A DNA stretch of 64,000 bases, taken from positions 1 to 64,000 of the forward strand of contig JAHZIX010000023.1 in NCBI GenBank assembly GCA_022601195.1, read 5' to 3'. The translations under genes and the position numbers were made by a program. This document shows, piece after piece, positions 25,524 through 34,192 of the stretch (the first letter of the stretch is position 1; each line of letters starts with the position of its first letter). Origin of the DNA: Deltaproteobacteria bacterium. Lineage in GTDB: Bacteria; Acidobacteriota; Thermoanaerobaculia; Multivoradales; JAHZIX01. The notes under the pieces were generated by a model. The model did not search any database and was not told the DNA's origin. It saw nothing but the letters and a program-made list of their open reading frames with translations.

Positions 25524-26735
25524 CTAGGTTTCCCAACCCCTTCCGTCCATACGGCTAAAGAGCTTGGCGATGGGGTCGTCCAAAAGCGAGTGCTGAGTCT
25601 CGAAACCGGAGCCCAAGAGCCTTTGCAGCAGCCTCGCCGCCAGGCCCCAGGAAAGGGTAACGCCACTCCCACCGAGGCCGTAGCAAGAGAGAACTGGGCG
25701 CCCCCCGAGAACCTCCAGAGTTTCTGAAACCGCCGCGTCAGGCCGCCCTCCCCTGTAGCGCCTGCCCAGAACAGCGCTCATGGGAAGCTTCGAGATATCT
25801 ATCCCAAACAGCTGAGAGAACAACGCTTGGTTGAGGTCGATGACCGCACTCGGTACCTGAACGACTTCTCCTGTCGGCGTCGGCACACTTCGAGTGGGAC
25901 CAGAGTACTCCTCAACGTCGATGTCTCCGTCGAGAGTCTCGACTCCGGGGAGACGGGAGCCACCGAGAACCGTTGAATCCACCCTGGGATAGGCGTAAAC
26001 ATCCATGGCTCTCCCGGAGCCGTTCGGGTGAATGTGAGCCAACGGAGTGTAGTTGTAGGAAGCCGGGGGAACGCCGAGGTCGCGAAGGCCAATGGGAAGG
26101 TGAATCAGGTGACCTTGCTCAAAATGCTTTGGCTCCCGTCGGCCCAGGATCTTGGGGCTTCCCATTCCGGCACACACCACCAAGACTTCCCCGGGTAAGG
26201 TCAGGAGCTCTTCGGGGCCCGATACGGTCTGGCAGGAGGTGGTGCCCCCGAGCTCTCGAAAGAGGTTGAAGAGCAACCGCATATATCGCGGGGCTTCGAC
26301 GAAAAAGGTGCGAAATCGCCAACCTGCCACAGGTTGATTCGCAGATCGTTGAATGGGAGAAGCGTCGGTGTAGCCCTGACCAAAGAACCCAACGAGCTCT
26401 AACGCCGAAAGGTAACCAGCTTTGGGAAGGTCCCCTTCGAAGGCCTCATAGTGCCACTGCCTCCGCACCACAAGAGGAACCTTAACTGTCAAGAAATCAA
26501 AGGCAGAGAGTGACCCGTTCAGAACATCCTCGAGGCCGTCCATAGTGACCGAGTGGGGAATGATAGAGGCAGCAGGGAAGGCGCTAGCGAAGTTGGGACT
26601 GACGGAACTGGGGTCAAAGCAGTCTGCTCGCTCAGTCGCAACCAAGTGAACGGAAACCCCCATACCTTCCAGGAGTAGGCCAACGGTCACTCCCAGCACT
26701 CCACCGCCAACGATCGTCACGCTTTTCAGTCTCAT
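25524..26735 (-). CDS. D-amino-acid oxidase-like FAD oxidoreductase
   Basis: 403 residues. The FAD-binding fold starts VTIVGGGVLGVTVGLLLEGM. The C-terminal motif CYGLGGSGVTLSWGLAARLL corresponds to the conserved C-terminal segment of D-amino-acid and D-aspartate oxidases (HxxGxGxxGxTLSWG), with a Tyr-Gly-Leu variant. Members oxidatively deaminate D-amino acids using oxygen. It lies downstream of a racemase-like gene and an asparaginase gene on the same strand, with gaps of 53 and 259 bases. D-aspartate is therefore a reasonable guess for the substrate, but no substrate-specific residues can be assigned by eye. Confidence 0.75.
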   Translation of the reverse strand: MRLKSVTIVGGGVLGVTVGLLLEGMGVSVHLVATERADCFDPSSVSPNFASAFPAASIIPHSVTMDGLEDVLNGSLSAFDFLTVKVPLVVRRQWHYEAFEGDLPKAGYLSALELVGFFGQGYTDASPIQRSANQPVAGWRFRTFFVEAPRYMRLLFNLFRELGGTTSCQTVSGPEELLTLPGEVLVVCAGMGSPKILGRREPKHFEQGHLIHLPIGLRDLGVPPASYNYTPLAHIHPNGSGRAMDVYAYPRVDSTVLGGSRLPGVETLDGDIDVEEYSGPTRSVPTPTGEVVQVPSAVIDLNQALFSQLFGIDISKLPMSAVLGRRYRGGRPDAAVSETLEVLGGRPVLSCYGLGGSGVTLSWGLAARLLQRLLGSGFETQHSLLDDPIAKLFSRMDGRGWET

Positions 26736-26788
26736 AGAACAAGATTCCGGGTCTAGTCGAGGCGTTAGAGTTTGAGAAATGAGAGCTG

Positions 26789-28114
26789 TCAGGCGGGCAA
26801 CGACTGCAGAATGGGGGTTGGCTTCAGCGCGTGCTCTGTTGCCGGAATCTCCAAGTACTGGGAAATGTGTCGACCAGCGAGCTCTTCCGCAAGAAGACTG
26901 AGGGTGTCGATGAACGGTTTCTTGGGGAGGTGTTTCTTTCTCTCGGAGTCGAGAAGAATAGAGAGCTCGGTGAGAGCCACGACCACCATATCTGTAACGC
27001 TTGCTTGTGAAATGAGCTGTCTCAGCTGCTGCCGCTCTGTTTCTCCAACGGCCCCCTTCTTTACTTTCACGGTGAGGTCATTGATTTTTATCGAGGTCTT
27101 TGGGGAGGGCACCGAAATATGAAATTTGGCCCCCAACTGGGAGAAGGCGCTCCACTTTTCTAGGTTGGAAACAGAGCCGATGCCGAATAGGTCGAATGAA
27201 CGAACGTCCCTTTTCACTAAATCTCTTTCAAGACAATCCACCATCGAAACGAAGGTGGCGCCGTAGTCGTTGCAGACCTCTGTGCATTGCTGGGCGAAAA
27301 ATTGAGTTGTATTGCAAGCCAGAGCGACAAGAGAAGCGCCTCCCTCACAGAGAGCCCTTACACCTTCCACCACTACCTTCTCTACTTCGCGAGCTCGTAC
27401 CTCGAGCTCCATGGAAAGGCCCATCTCGGGAACCGACTCTACGGAAACCCGAGGCAAACTGATATCTCCAAGAAGCATGACTCGAGGATCTTCGCGAACA
27501 ACCTGATTGATTCGATCCCAGAGGAGCATGCCCGACTCAGGAGAGTTTCCTGTCAGAATTCCGATCTTCTGAGCCTTGGGAGCGCGCTCCTCCTCCCTCA
27601 CCAGCTTTCCAAGACTCGCTCCAGGAAGTGTTTGGATCAGATCCTGCACAAAGAATTCAACCCCCCATCGCCGGTGGCCCGCATTGGTCATTAACGTGTA
27701 GGGAGGCTGCCTGCGGCACAACAGCAACCGGTCAAATACCTGGGTAATCTGAGGAACGTCAAATCCAGAGAATGGGTTGACTAAGCCGTAGGCACTACCA
27801 AGTTCTTTCTCCAGCCGCTCCGGATTCATGGGCTGGAACCGACCCCCGAAGTGGGAGGCCAACAACCCCTCGTCAAAAGAGTGGTTGGCTCGGCAATGAA
27901 TCATAATAATGTGGTCACTAGGCAGAGAATCCACCGTGCCGACGAGAGACTTGAGCTCGTCGGTCAAAGGGATCCCTTTGACGCCGAGTCGATTTCGGTT
28001 GTTTGCAGCATCGAGACAGCTGGTCACCGGCGCTGCGTTTTCGCTCAATTGGAACCAGACCCCGTGACTTCTCAGCCGCTCGATGACTGTGATCACTTGC
28101 TCAGGATAAGACAT
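26789..28114 (-). CDS. YbaK-like deacylase domain fused to Asp/Glu racemase-like domain
   Basis: 441 residues with two domains. Residues about 5-175 resemble the YbaK/ProX aminoacyl-tRNA deacylase fold (VIERLRSHGVWFQLSENAAP, then GSAYGLVNPFSGFDVPQITQ and NAGHRRWGVEFFVQDLI). Residues about 180-420 resemble the aspartate/glutamate racemase family (KIGILTGNSPESGMLLWDRI, ALACNTTQFF). The first catalytic cysteine is Cys267. At the place of the second, where the family has GCTE, the sequence is ALTEL, so the second cysteine is missing. This may mean a one-base mechanism, a lyase/isomerase reaction, or loss of racemisation. It sits between the asparaginase and D-amino-acid oxidase genes, suggesting aspartate or asparagine chemistry. 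Confidence 0.7.
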   Translation of the reverse strand: MSYPEQVITVIERLRSHGVWFQLSENAAPVTSCLDAANNRNRLGVKGIPLTDELKSLVGTVDSLPSDHIIMIHCRANHSFDEGLLASHFGGRFQPMNPERLEKELGSAYGLVNPFSGFDVPQITQVFDRLLLCRRQPPYTLMTNAGHRRWGVEFFVQDLIQTLPGASLGKLVREEERAPKAQKIGILTGNSPESGMLLWDRINQVVREDPRVMLLGDISLPRVSVESVPEMGLSMELEVRAREVEKVVVEGVRALCEGGASLVALACNTTQFFAQQCTEVCNDYGATFVSMVDCLERDLVKRDVRSFDLFGIGSVSNLEKWSAFSQLGAKFHISVPSPKTSIKINDLTVKVKKGAVGETERQQLRQLISQASVTDMVVVALTELSILLDSERKKHLPKKPFIDTLSLLAEELAGRHISQYLEIPATEHALKPTPILQSLPA

Positions 28115-28160
28115 GTTTTTTTGGGCAACATCCTTCTGTGTTTTTGAGGTGGTCGGATCT

Positions 28161-28175
28161 GTGTTCTAGGAACAC
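28161..28175. promoter_or_regulatory. Palindrome between asparaginase and racemase genes
   Basis: GTGTTC-TAG-GAACAC is a perfect 6-bp inverted repeat, 47 bases before the racemase-like gene. It could be an operator. The rest of the 259-base gap shows no gene. Confidence 0.3.
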
Positions 28176-28373
28176 GGAAAATATTAGGTTCTAAGTTGGG
28201 TGAAGGCCTCGACATTTCTCCTCGTTCAATAGGTGTTTAGGGGCGACATTTCGACTGTGATCCATTTACTCGGGTCGCCATGGTCGTTGGTCTTGCCTAT
28301 CTATTGTCAACTGTCGCTGCCGGCCGGAGCTCATGAAAAGAGGTTCGGAATTCATTGGGGTCTGTGTTCGCTT

Positions 28374-29486
28374 CTACAGCCCCACTTCCCACATTACGTT
28401 GATTTCGCCTCGAATGTCGTGGACCATCTCCTGGCATACTTGAGAGTAGGTAAGGTCCCCCTTGTTCCTCTTTGCCAATAACCAAGCTAGTTTGGTGGTT
28501 TGTGCTTCGATACTCATGTCGTAGGCAGGAATGGCCAAGTCATGCTCTTTCAGGTATTGGCCCGGCTCATTGACCTGGAAGTTGCTGTTCCCATTCGGGG
28601 CCTGTGTGGTTACGACAACGGGTATTTCTTTGCTCTTCAAGTACTCGAAGCAGGCTTGAAGGTTCGTGCTGGCGTCGCCGGCCCCAAAAGCTCTCAATAT
28701 GATTCCTTTTACATCGTTGTTGTCGACCAGGCTCGTGATGATGTCTGGAGACATACCCGGATACTCGGTCAAGGAGACGATTCGCATGTCGAAATCGTTC
28801 TCGCAGATGAGGTCGGTGGCCCGGCGTGCCTCGGGGTAGAGTGGAGTGCTCAAGTAGCTCAAGTGCTTGAGCAGATTATTTTCATTAATGTTGATGATTC
28901 TGCCGATTCTCCCGACACTACCTGTGCTAAAGGACTTGAAGGCGTCGTAGTCGAATTCCGTGTCTTTCTTGACCCGTGTGCCAGTGATGATATGGCTACC
29001 GAATACCGCCAAAACTCCCTTTATGGTGTTCTTTTCCCGAGGCCACACGGCGACCCGCATGGCGTTGTTGAGGTTCGTCATGGCGTCCGTTCCTGGCATG
29101 CCGGAAGGGACTTGAGAGCCAGTCAAGATGACCGGCTTGTTGAGATTCGCCAAGGCAAAGGTGAGTGCGGCGCAGGTGTAGCCGAGAGTGTTGGTACCGT
29201 GGGTCACCAGGAAAGAGTCGTAGTTGTCATATTCTTTGCGAATGTGTCCGGCTAGATCAATCCAATGTTGGGGGTTGATGTCGGAGCTGTCGACGTCACA
29301 AAGAGCATGAGGTTCCACCTCAAGGTCTAGGTTCCACTTCTTCTCCAGAGAGGTCACGGTCGGCTTGATGACCTCAGAGAAGTCGTCTGCGGTTCGAATC
29401 TCCTGGTCATCGCGTTTGTCGGTGGCGACCTGGCCGGCGATCGTGCCGCCAGTAGAGATTAGTAATATTCTGTGTGTCTTGCTCAC
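28374..29486 (-). CDS. Asparaginase (asparaginase/GatD family), GTN variant
   Basis: 370 residues. The N-terminal nucleophile motif is ISTGGTIAG (Thr15). The second signature is VTHGTNTLGY (Thr98 region), where the family almost always has GTD: the conserved aspartate is Asn99, codon AAC. A lysine is kept in GTRVKKDTEFDYDAF. Typical function is hydrolysis of L-asparagine to L-aspartate and ammonia; the Asp-to-Asn change affects the residue that binds the substrate amino group, so substrate preference may differ. There is no signal peptide, so it is probably cytoplasmic. The start is GTG at 29486, with AAGGAGATATTTCC just upstream. It heads a cluster with the racemase-like and oxidase genes. 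Confidence 0.85.
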   Translation of the reverse strand: MSKTHRILLISTGGTIAGQVATDKRDDQEIRTADDFSEVIKPTVTSLEKKWNLDLEVEPHALCDVDSSDINPQHWIDLAGHIRKEYDNYDSFLVTHGTNTLGYTCAALTFALANLNKPVILTGSQVPSGMPGTDAMTNLNNAMRVAVWPREKNTIKGVLAVFGSHIITGTRVKKDTEFDYDAFKSFSTGSVGRIGRIININENNLLKHLSYLSTPLYPEARRATDLICENDFDMRIVSLTEYPGMSPDIITSLVDNNDVKGIILRAFGAGDASTNLQACFEYLKSKEIPVVVTTQAPNGNSNFQVNEPGQYLKEHDLAIPAYDMSIEAQTTKLAWLLAKRNKGDLTYSQVCQEMVHDIRGEINVMWEVGL

Positions 29487-29571
29487 GGAAATATCTCCTT
29501 GATAGATGGGTTCTCTGATGGGGCCTTGTTCATCGATTTGTCAACGAAAAATGCGGTGGCCTAGGATCAAG

Positions 29572-31731
29572 CTAGGGCTTTTCAGTCGAAGGTAGAATTA
29601 CTCGGAATCCCTGGTTGTCATCTCGGATGGATGGATCTTCCCGGGTCCGGTAGGAAGCTCGAATATTGGTGGAGAAGTTTGCCCAGGAGCCTCCTCGTTG
29701 GATCCGGTGAGATCCTTCCCTTGGGCCCGCCGGGTCTCGGCGCGTCGGGCCGGAATAGCCCTTGGAATACCAGTCGTTGCACCATTCCCACACATTGCCG
29801 AGCATGTCGTAGAGGCCCCAAGAGTTCGCATCCTTCTGTCCTACGCCCCTGGTCTGCTTTCCTGAGTTCTTGCTATACCAGGAGACTTCCTCTAGCTCTC
29901 CATGGCGATCGTCGCTGCCTCCGCAGCGACAGGCGTACTCCCACTCGGCTTCCGTTGGCAACCGGTATCCGTTTCTGTCGAGGTGGATCTCAACTTCCTT
30001 GTCTTGAATCTCGTAAACCTCTTCAAATCCGGAGAGGCTGGAGAGCCTGTTGCAGAACTGAATTGCATCGAACCAGGAGATTCCGTCGACGGGAAGGTCC
30101 TCTCCTTGGAAGTGACTAGGGTTGGTTCCGGTGACTTTTTGGTAGAGGCTCTGGGTCATGGGGTATTTGTCCATCTGAAATGCTTTGGTGATTTCGACCT
30201 CGACCTTGCCCGTTCGCTCATTTCCCATGGTGAATCGGCCTGCTGGTACCGAGACCAGTCGACCGATCAGTTCCTCGGCTAGGGATAGGGTCGGCAGGGG
30301 TTGGTCTTGGCTATGGGCATGCACCTCGGAGTCGAGAGATGTTTCTAGAAGCCGCACATACTTGACGACGGTTTGCTCGTCAAAGAACCCGCGAACAGTG
30401 ATGTCGGAGCTGCCATTTGAGTTCTCCCGAATACGGAGAATGGGTCGCAGCTTTTCAAGGCTCCGGAAGTCGAGCCACTGGTCAATGATTGGGAGCCCCG
30501 TCTTGAGAAGATCTTGGGTCTGGCTATGAGGTTCTTCTTGCCTAGATTGGCCAGCAGGCGGTTTTTCTGGCTCGAGCTTCTGAACGATCTTCTGTAATCT
30601 CACGAGGTGTGCGGGATGTCTTTCGAGTTGGCGAAAGAGAGCTGGAAAGATGTAGCCGATGAGGCTGACCTTGATCAGGAGCTCCGGGTGGAAGTCTTCA
30701 TTGTCAAAGATTCTCTTCTCTGCCAGGTAGGCGGTGAAGGAGATGGCATTCAGGTATCTCTTTAGGGTCCTTGGGTTGCTTCCCAGGGATTCGTAGATCA
30801 AGTCGATGAACGGTTCCGTCCCCTGGAGCTCTCTCAGGTGGGGGCGAAGGATGTTTTCTTTGAGATCCTTTGGAGCGGCGGCCGGGAGGGAGAATGGGAA
30901 CTGAATGATTTTGTCGAGGTAGTCTTCCTCGAGAAAATGAGAGGCTCCGTATTTTTCAGTTTCGTAGAGGCTCTGATAGCGAATCTGGAGTCCACGCTCA
31001 ATGACCTCTCGGGCCACCCCGACAACGAAGACGAAGTTGGGAAGATCCAGCAGGACCTTCAAGCCTTCCAACAGCTGAACGGCCTTTTCCGGCAGACATC
31101 GATCTAGATCGTCGACGAAAACAACAATCTTTAGGCCAAGCGTGGACGCAGCCTCTCGGAGTATCTTGATGAGGTTGTAGTAGGTGCTCTCATATTTTCT
31201 GGCAGCTTCTGTCACCGCACCTCCCGCCTCCTGGACCGCCTTGTCGACCCTCTCCTCTTGAGCCTGCTGATAGTCGATAGTCTTCGAAGGGATGAACCTC
31301 GCGTTCAGGAGGAGAGGAATCTTGAAGTCTCCTTCCATTCCATAGAGGAGAGCGAGGGGTACATGGGCAATCTTTTCTAGGAAAGGCTGGACTAGGTGGT
31401 GCCACTTTTTCAGATTCGAATCGGCGGTTACTGCCTCGAGAGAGGCGATCAAGGTGTGAAAGAAGGGAATGATGAGATGCTCATCTGCGGTGAACTGCCA
31501 AGGATTGAACCAGACGGTGAGAGTAGGCTCCTTTTGTTCGCCGCGAGTGTCATCAAGGGAAGTCCGGACCTGTTGCAAGATGGTCGTCTTACCAGATCCC
31601 CAACTTCCGAAGATTCCTATCGTGAAGGAACCCCTGGAGTGAACGGATCGGATTACTTGCACGAGGCCGTCCCGATAGACGGAATGGCCAATGAGATCTT
31701 GCTCGGCGTACTCGTCTGAAAGAACCAGCAT
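29572..31731 (-). CDS. KAP-family P-loop NTPase fused to a formylglycine-enzyme-like (C-lectin fold) domain
   Basis: 719 residues. Residues 1-360 are a KAP NTPase: Walker A GSWGSGKTT (42-50), the conserved WFNPWQF segment, Walker B IVVFVDDLDRC (about 202-212) and the GSNPRTLKRYLNAI sensor helix. Residues about 494-715 match the FGE-sulfatase domain (VSVPAGRFTMGNE, GYRLPTEAEWEYACR, GLYDMLGNVWEWCNDW, RGGSW). True FGE enzymes carry active cysteines just after RGGSW; here the segment is RGGSWANFSTNIRASYR with none, so catalysis on sulfatases is unlikely and ligand binding more probable. KAP and STAND-like ATPases with FGE-type modules are known from predicted conflict and signalling systems. It stands alone on the strand, 85 bases before the asparaginase gene. 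Confidence 0.85.
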   Translation of the reverse strand: MLVLSDEYAEQDLIGHSVYRDGLVQVIRSVHSRGSFTIGIFGSWGSGKTTILQQVRTSLDDTRGEQKEPTLTVWFNPWQFTADEHLIIPFFHTLIASLEAVTADSNLKKWHHLVQPFLEKIAHVPLALLYGMEGDFKIPLLLNARFIPSKTIDYQQAQEERVDKAVQEAGGAVTEAARKYESTYYNLIKILREAASTLGLKIVVFVDDLDRCLPEKAVQLLEGLKVLLDLPNFVFVVGVAREVIERGLQIRYQSLYETEKYGASHFLEEDYLDKIIQFPFSLPAAAPKDLKENILRPHLRELQGTEPFIDLIYESLGSNPRTLKRYLNAISFTAYLAEKRIFDNEDFHPELLIKVSLIGYIFPALFRQLERHPAHLVRLQKIVQKLEPEKPPAGQSRQEEPHSQTQDLLKTGLPIIDQWLDFRSLEKLRPILRIRENSNGSSDITVRGFFDEQTVVKYVRLLETSLDSEVHAHSQDQPLPTLSLAEELIGRLVSVPAGRFTMGNERTGKVEVEITKAFQMDKYPMTQSLYQKVTGTNPSHFQGEDLPVDGISWFDAIQFCNRLSSLSGFEEVYEIQDKEVEIHLDRNGYRLPTEAEWEYACRCGGSDDRHGELEEVSWYSKNSGKQTRGVGQKDANSWGLYDMLGNVWEWCNDWYSKGYSGPTRRDPAGPREGSHRIQRGGSWANFSTNIRASYRTREDPSIRDDNQGFRVILPSTEKP

Positions 31732-32074
31732 GCTGATGCCCTCTCAACTCGACCTGGCACCTTCATTGGCAGGTGAGTGGTGAATCGAAGATATTCCGCG
31801 AAATTTCGCTTAGCTGTCTGACTGTCTGACGCAGCTTCTGGCTTCGTTGTTGGCCCCGAAGCAGCGTCCGTGAACTAGTAGACGGCCTTCGAGAGTGATT
31901 TCCTGGAAGGGTGGAGAATTTCTTTCAACCGAGATATCCGACTCGATCCTTCAAGGCTTGCACTGAGGTCTGCTAGGCTGCTGAAAACTAATTGAGCTGT
32001 GAAGTCCTAAGATGAGAAATTGCGAAGGGGCGTGGCTCTGTTCCTAGAGGAACATGAATCCAGGAGGGTGATCG

Positions 32075-33466
32075 GTGATCGAAAAAGATAAGCAAGGCTG
32101 GAAAGAGGCTTGGGGTGTCGGTTTGGCGATCTATGTCGCTGGGCTGAGCGTGTTGATGTGTGGGCCACAGCCTGCTAAAGCTGCCGAGCCGAGCTTCGAG
32201 CCGGCGCCAGTGCTGGCAGCGAGCGAGATCCTGCCAGCGGATCTGTTGAAGGGGCCCCATCATAAGGTGGAGGAGAGGGTGCCTAGTGATGGCATCATGC
32301 TCACCTTCCAGATCACCTCGGATTTCGGTGAGTTCTCAGCTATCGGTCAGCCACTATTGGCCGAGAGAGTACGGGAAGTAAGAGCCCTGGCGGAGCTGGA
32401 TCGGATATCCAAGACAGAGGCTTTTGTCAGCGCTGTCGCCACCTCGGCCCTCGGTCAATTGGAGACGATAGAGGACTTCGCCCGAAATCCCGTCGAAACC
32501 GTGACGGGTCTTCCCGGAGGAGTCAAGCGGCTGTTTCGGCGCTACCAGAGAGACCTCCGGGAGGGCTACGAGAAAGCGAAGGAAGTGGGGGAGTCTGTGT
32601 CCGAGGCGGTGACGGAAGTCGTAACGGGAACCGGCGGCGACAAGGAGACCACTGAGAAGGAGAGCTCTGGCGGTCTTGTCGCTGGGGTGGTGGAGGGTGC
32701 CACTGATGCTGTGGAGAGCTATGGCAAGCGGTATTTCGGTCTGACTCGATCAGAGCGGGAGTGGTACGCCAAGCTCGAGGTGGATCCCTATACTTCTAAT
32801 AGGGTACTGCGAAAAAGGATCGAGAGGATGGCTCGGGTGACGGCCGCCGGGAACTTTGCGGTGAAGTTTGTCGAGATTCCGGAGATTCCCGGTGCCGATG
32901 TCGTCGAAAAAGTGAATCGAATCGTCTGGAGCACCGATCCCCGGAAGCTTAGAGATGAAAACCGAAAGCGCCTCGGTGCAGCGGGGGCAGATCCGGAGCT
33001 CATCGAGAAGTTCATGGCGAACCCCAACCTGACGCCTTCTTTGCAAACGGCTCTGGTCGCCCAAATGATCCAGCTGGACGGAGTCCGGAACAGCGACTTT
33101 CTGGTAGAGCTGGCGGCGGCGGTGGAATCCGAAATCCAGGCTCGGGTTTTTCTCGGAAGCGTCGAGATCCTGACTCACTACCACCGAGGTAGCAAGTCCA
33201 TCGCAGAGATAGTGCCGGTCGCCCGTATTCCGGTCGCCCGAACGGAGCAAGGTATCCTGGCAATCTTTGTTGCCGTTGATCATCTCTCCTGGACCGAGGA
33301 TCTTGCCGGCCGTAGCGTGGAGCTTCTTGATGCACTCAGCGGCGGTACGGCTCCCAAGGCAAAGGAGCTTTGGCTAGGCGGTGAAGCCTCTAGCCGATTT
33401 CGTGAGGAGCTAGAGAGCCGAGGGTGGAAGGTGAATACCGACGGAGCCCAACCTGCGAAGAGCTGA
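32075..33466 (+). CDS. Secreted protein of unknown function
   Basis: 463 residues. The N-terminus has a hydrophobic segment (GVGLAIYVAGLSVLMCGPQP) ending in AKA, a plausible signal peptidase I site. Then follow an Ala/Glu-rich helical region (residues about 110-215) with VETVTGLPGGVKRLFRRY and a Thr/Glu/Gly-rich linker (TEVVTGTGGDKETTEKESSG), and a helical C-terminal half with FGLTRSEREWYAKLEVDPYT. I do not recognise a named domain. The start GTG at 32075 has CAGGAGGG upstream. The 343-base gap before it carries a perfect 14-bp palindrome GTTCCTAGAGGAAC (32040-32053), otherwise nothing I can name. A membrane protease gene follows after 49 bases and may be co-transcribed. Confidence 0.6.
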   Translation: MIEKDKQGWKEAWGVGLAIYVAGLSVLMCGPQPAKAAEPSFEPAPVLAASEILPADLLKGPHHKVEERVPSDGIMLTFQITSDFGEFSAIGQPLLAERVREVRALAELDRISKTEAFVSAVATSALGQLETIEDFARNPVETVTGLPGGVKRLFRRYQRDLREGYEKAKEVGESVSEAVTEVVTGTGGDKETTEKESSGGLVAGVVEGATDAVESYGKRYFGLTRSEREWYAKLEVDPYTSNRVLRKRIERMARVTAAGNFAVKFVEIPEIPGADVVEKVNRIVWSTDPRKLRDENRKRLGAAGADPELIEKFMANPNLTPSLQTALVAQMIQLDGVRNSDFLVELAAAVESEIQARVFLGSVEILTHYHRGSKSIAEIVPVARIPVARTEQGILAIFVAVDHLSWTEDLAGRSVELLDALSGGTAPKAKELWLGGEASSRFREELESRGWKVNTDGAQPAKS

Positions 33467-33515
33467 TGGCCGTGCTTCCAGGTGAAGGGTTGAGTCCCAG
33501 CTGGAGGTGAAGGTG

Positions 33516-34163
33516 ATGCCATTCAAGAGAGCGACTCTGTTCGGAATTCTTCTCGCCTTCTTGGGTCCCCTCGCCGTCGGCAAAGTCACCAGTGGATTCT
33601 CCGGATTTGGAGAGCAGGTACTAGGCCAGCTCGGCTTGTGGTTGGTGGGTGGGTTGCTGATGTGGGTGATCCTGGCGTGGGAAAAGAAACCCCTGAGCTC
33701 CGTCGGGCTAAAGCTGCCTTCCCTTCAATCGGTTCTCTGGGGCCTCCTAACGGCCGTCGCCATGCTCTACCTGGTGAGCCCTGTGGCCGCGTTCTTGGTC
33801 AGTCGGCTAGATGCAGGAGCCTTTTCTGATGGCCTTGGCAAGCTTCAGGGTCTGCCTGCCGCCTACATGGTGGTAGCGGGAGTTACTGCCGGGGTGGTCG
33901 AGGAGCTGCTCTACCGAGGCTTTTTGGTGGAGCGCTTGGCACTCCTGACTCGCAACCGGTGGTCCGCTGGGGCTCTGGCAATCGCCGTCTTCACTCTGGT
34001 GCACATCCCTTTTTGGGGCTTGGTAGGCGCTCTCTTCACGGGTTTTGGGGGAGCGCTCCTAACCTTGCTTTTTCTCTGGCGGCGGGATCTCTGGGCCAAT
34101 ATGGTGGCTCACTCGGTGACCGCGGTCGTTCAGTTACTTCCCTTGGCAGCTGGAGCCATCTAA
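33516..34163 (+). CDS. CPBP-family intramembrane metalloprotease
   Basis: 215 residues with about six to seven hydrophobic helices. The CPBP/ABI signature is present: EELLYRGFL (motif 1, with the catalytic Glu pair and Arg), HIPFWG (motif 2) and NMVAHSVTAVV (motif 3). Homologues (Rce1/Abi type) cleave within the membrane or mediate bacteriocin immunity and protein maturation; the substrate here is unknown. I start at ATG 33516, eight bases after GGAGG (33503-33507), rather than at the GTG at 33507, which overlaps that ribosome site. It ends tail-to-tail with the next gene, 29 bases apart. Confidence 0.85.
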   Translation: MPFKRATLFGILLAFLGPLAVGKVTSGFSGFGEQVLGQLGLWLVGGLLMWVILAWEKKPLSSVGLKLPSLQSVLWGLLTAVAMLYLVSPVAAFLVSRLDAGAFSDGLGKLQGLPAAYMVVAGVTAGVVEELLYRGFLVERLALLTRNRWSAGALAIAVFTLVHIPFWGLVGALFTGFGGALLTLLFLWRRDLWANMVAHSVTAVVQLLPLAAGAI

Positions 34164-34192
34164 GCCGCCTGGGCGCCTTCCAACCTGAGTAG

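Noticed and set aside
29572..29800. Diversity-generating retroelement variable region in the FGE-like domain
   Set aside because: The C-terminus (RGGSW...NQGFRV) has the shape of known variable proteins, but no reverse transcriptase gene or template repeat is visible in the window and there is no Asn-rich variable stretch.
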